DNA from: Rhodospirillaceae bacterium | GTDB taxonomy: Bacteria > Pseudomonadota > Alphaproteobacteria > Rhodospirillales > 2-02-FULL-58-16 | Assembly: GCA_030623425.1 (NCBI GenBank) | Contig: JAUXMA010000110.1 | Location: forward strand, 1-6,008 | Direction: 5' to 3' | DNA: 6,008 nt | In this document: positions 5,786 through 6,008 of the stretch, piece after piece | Position numbering within the stretch: the first letter of the stretch is position 1 | Layout: each line of letters starts with the position of its first letter | Position numbers and translations under genes: made by a program | Notes under the pieces: model-generated | The model's database searches: none | Seen by the model: the letters and a program-made list of their open reading frames with translations, nothing else | Told to the model about the DNA's origin: nothing

Positions 5786-6008
5786 GGCAATTCCGCATGT
5801 AATACCAACCTGCGCTAATAGAGACCCATTGTGATCGTGTTTCCCGTTTCCTCGGCAGGAGGGGAGGTGCCGGCGATGTTGGCGCATCGCCAAGCCTTCC
5901 CGACGCCCCGGGGGGCCACCAGGGGGTGTCCCCTCGATTCCAAATGCGGGGGGCGCCCCCGCGACCCCCGAGGGGGCGGGAAACACGACCCGAAGGGCGG
6001 CGATACGA
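5786..6008. other. non-coding region upstream of pabB
   Basis: No gene is supported in these 223 bases. The minus-strand frame that continues the pabB frame upstream is rich in P, G and R and looks like GC-rich noise. The pabB promoter should lie here, but I could not find boxes with good spacing. Most of the region is taken up by the inverted-repeat block at 5835-5988. Confidence 0.6.
5835..5988. repeat. 154-bp block bounded by inverted repeats, upstream of pabB
   Basis: Segments 5835-5855 and 5968-5988 are inverted copies matching at 18 of 21 positions. The outer 12 bases, TCGTGTTTCCCG and its complement, are perfect. Inside lie a hairpin GGCGATG-loop-CATCGCC (5872-5878 with 5885-5891), a 12-base perfect palindrome GGGGGCGCCCCC (5949-5960), and CCCCCGAGGGGG (5965-5976). 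No target-site duplication is evident and no gene is inside. It may be a small non-autonomous mobile element, an intergenic repeat, or a structured leader of pabB. Confidence 0.5.

Noticed and set aside
4499..5818. Plus-strand open frame of 439 codons opposite pabB
   Set aside because: It mirrors the codon bias of pabB on the other strand and shows no family motif; long antisense frames are common in GC-rich genomes.
5898..5980. G-quadruplex from four G runs of five or more upstream of pabB
   Set aside because: The G runs alternate with equally long C runs, so ordinary duplex hairpins would outcompete a quadruplex; a computed folding energy would be needed to argue otherwise.
5786..5986. Upstream extension of pabB to an ATG at 5986
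   Set aside because: The extra 67 residues are low-complexity P/G/R sequence across inverted repeats and are not part of the PabB fold.
1..6008. CRISPR arrays, tRNA or rRNA genes, intact transposases
   Set aside because: I looked for regularly spaced repeats, cloverleaf-like segments and DDE or tyrosine/serine recombinase motifs and saw none.

Overview
The window looks like the chromosome of a GC-rich alphaproteobacterium, probably close to the Rhodospirillales. The main pointers are a DUF2336 protein (a family largely confined to Alphaproteobacteria), a response regulator very close to DivK of the alphaproteobacterial cell-cycle network, and high G/C at third codon positions. I cannot name the genus from the sequence.

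Layout from left to right. Positions 1-163 hold at most the tail of an unidentified gene, then a long imperfect palindrome with a tandem 13-bp repeat. A DUF2336 gene on the minus strand (164-1447) and a small conserved hypothetical gene on the plus strand (1641-2012) diverge from a 193-bp spacer. The hypothetical gene converges on a DivK-like receiver gene (2130-2495, minus). Fourteen bases upstream of that gene is the broken 3' end of a sensor histidine kinase (about 2510-2678, minus). The rest of the kinase is absent; its place is taken by a mer-type promoter/operator and a two-gene plus-strand operon, a MerR regulator (2765-3214) and a six-cysteine thioredoxin-fold protein (3211-3480). The next 296 bases carry no intact gene. 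A minus-strand pabB-pabA operon (4367-5785 and 3777-4370) fills most of the remainder, and its upstream region (5786-6008) is packed with G/C-rich inverted repeats.

Functionally there are three units. The pabB/pabA products together form aminodeoxychorismate synthase, which makes 4-amino-4-deoxychorismate for folate. The MerR/thioredoxin-like pair is a compact thiophilic-metal response unit, most likely for Hg(II): the regulator keeps the three mercury-binding cysteines at the exact spacing of Tn501 MerR, and its promoter has the stretched spacer and dyad of mer promoters. No merT, merP or merA is visible. The kinase-DivK pair was probably a two-component operon, now decapitated, with the response regulator still intact.

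The most notable points are the orphan MerR/thioredoxin operon abutting the truncated kinase (suggesting an insertion or rearrangement), the palindrome/tandem-repeat element at 74-150, and a 154-bp inverted-repeat-bounded block upstream of pabB.
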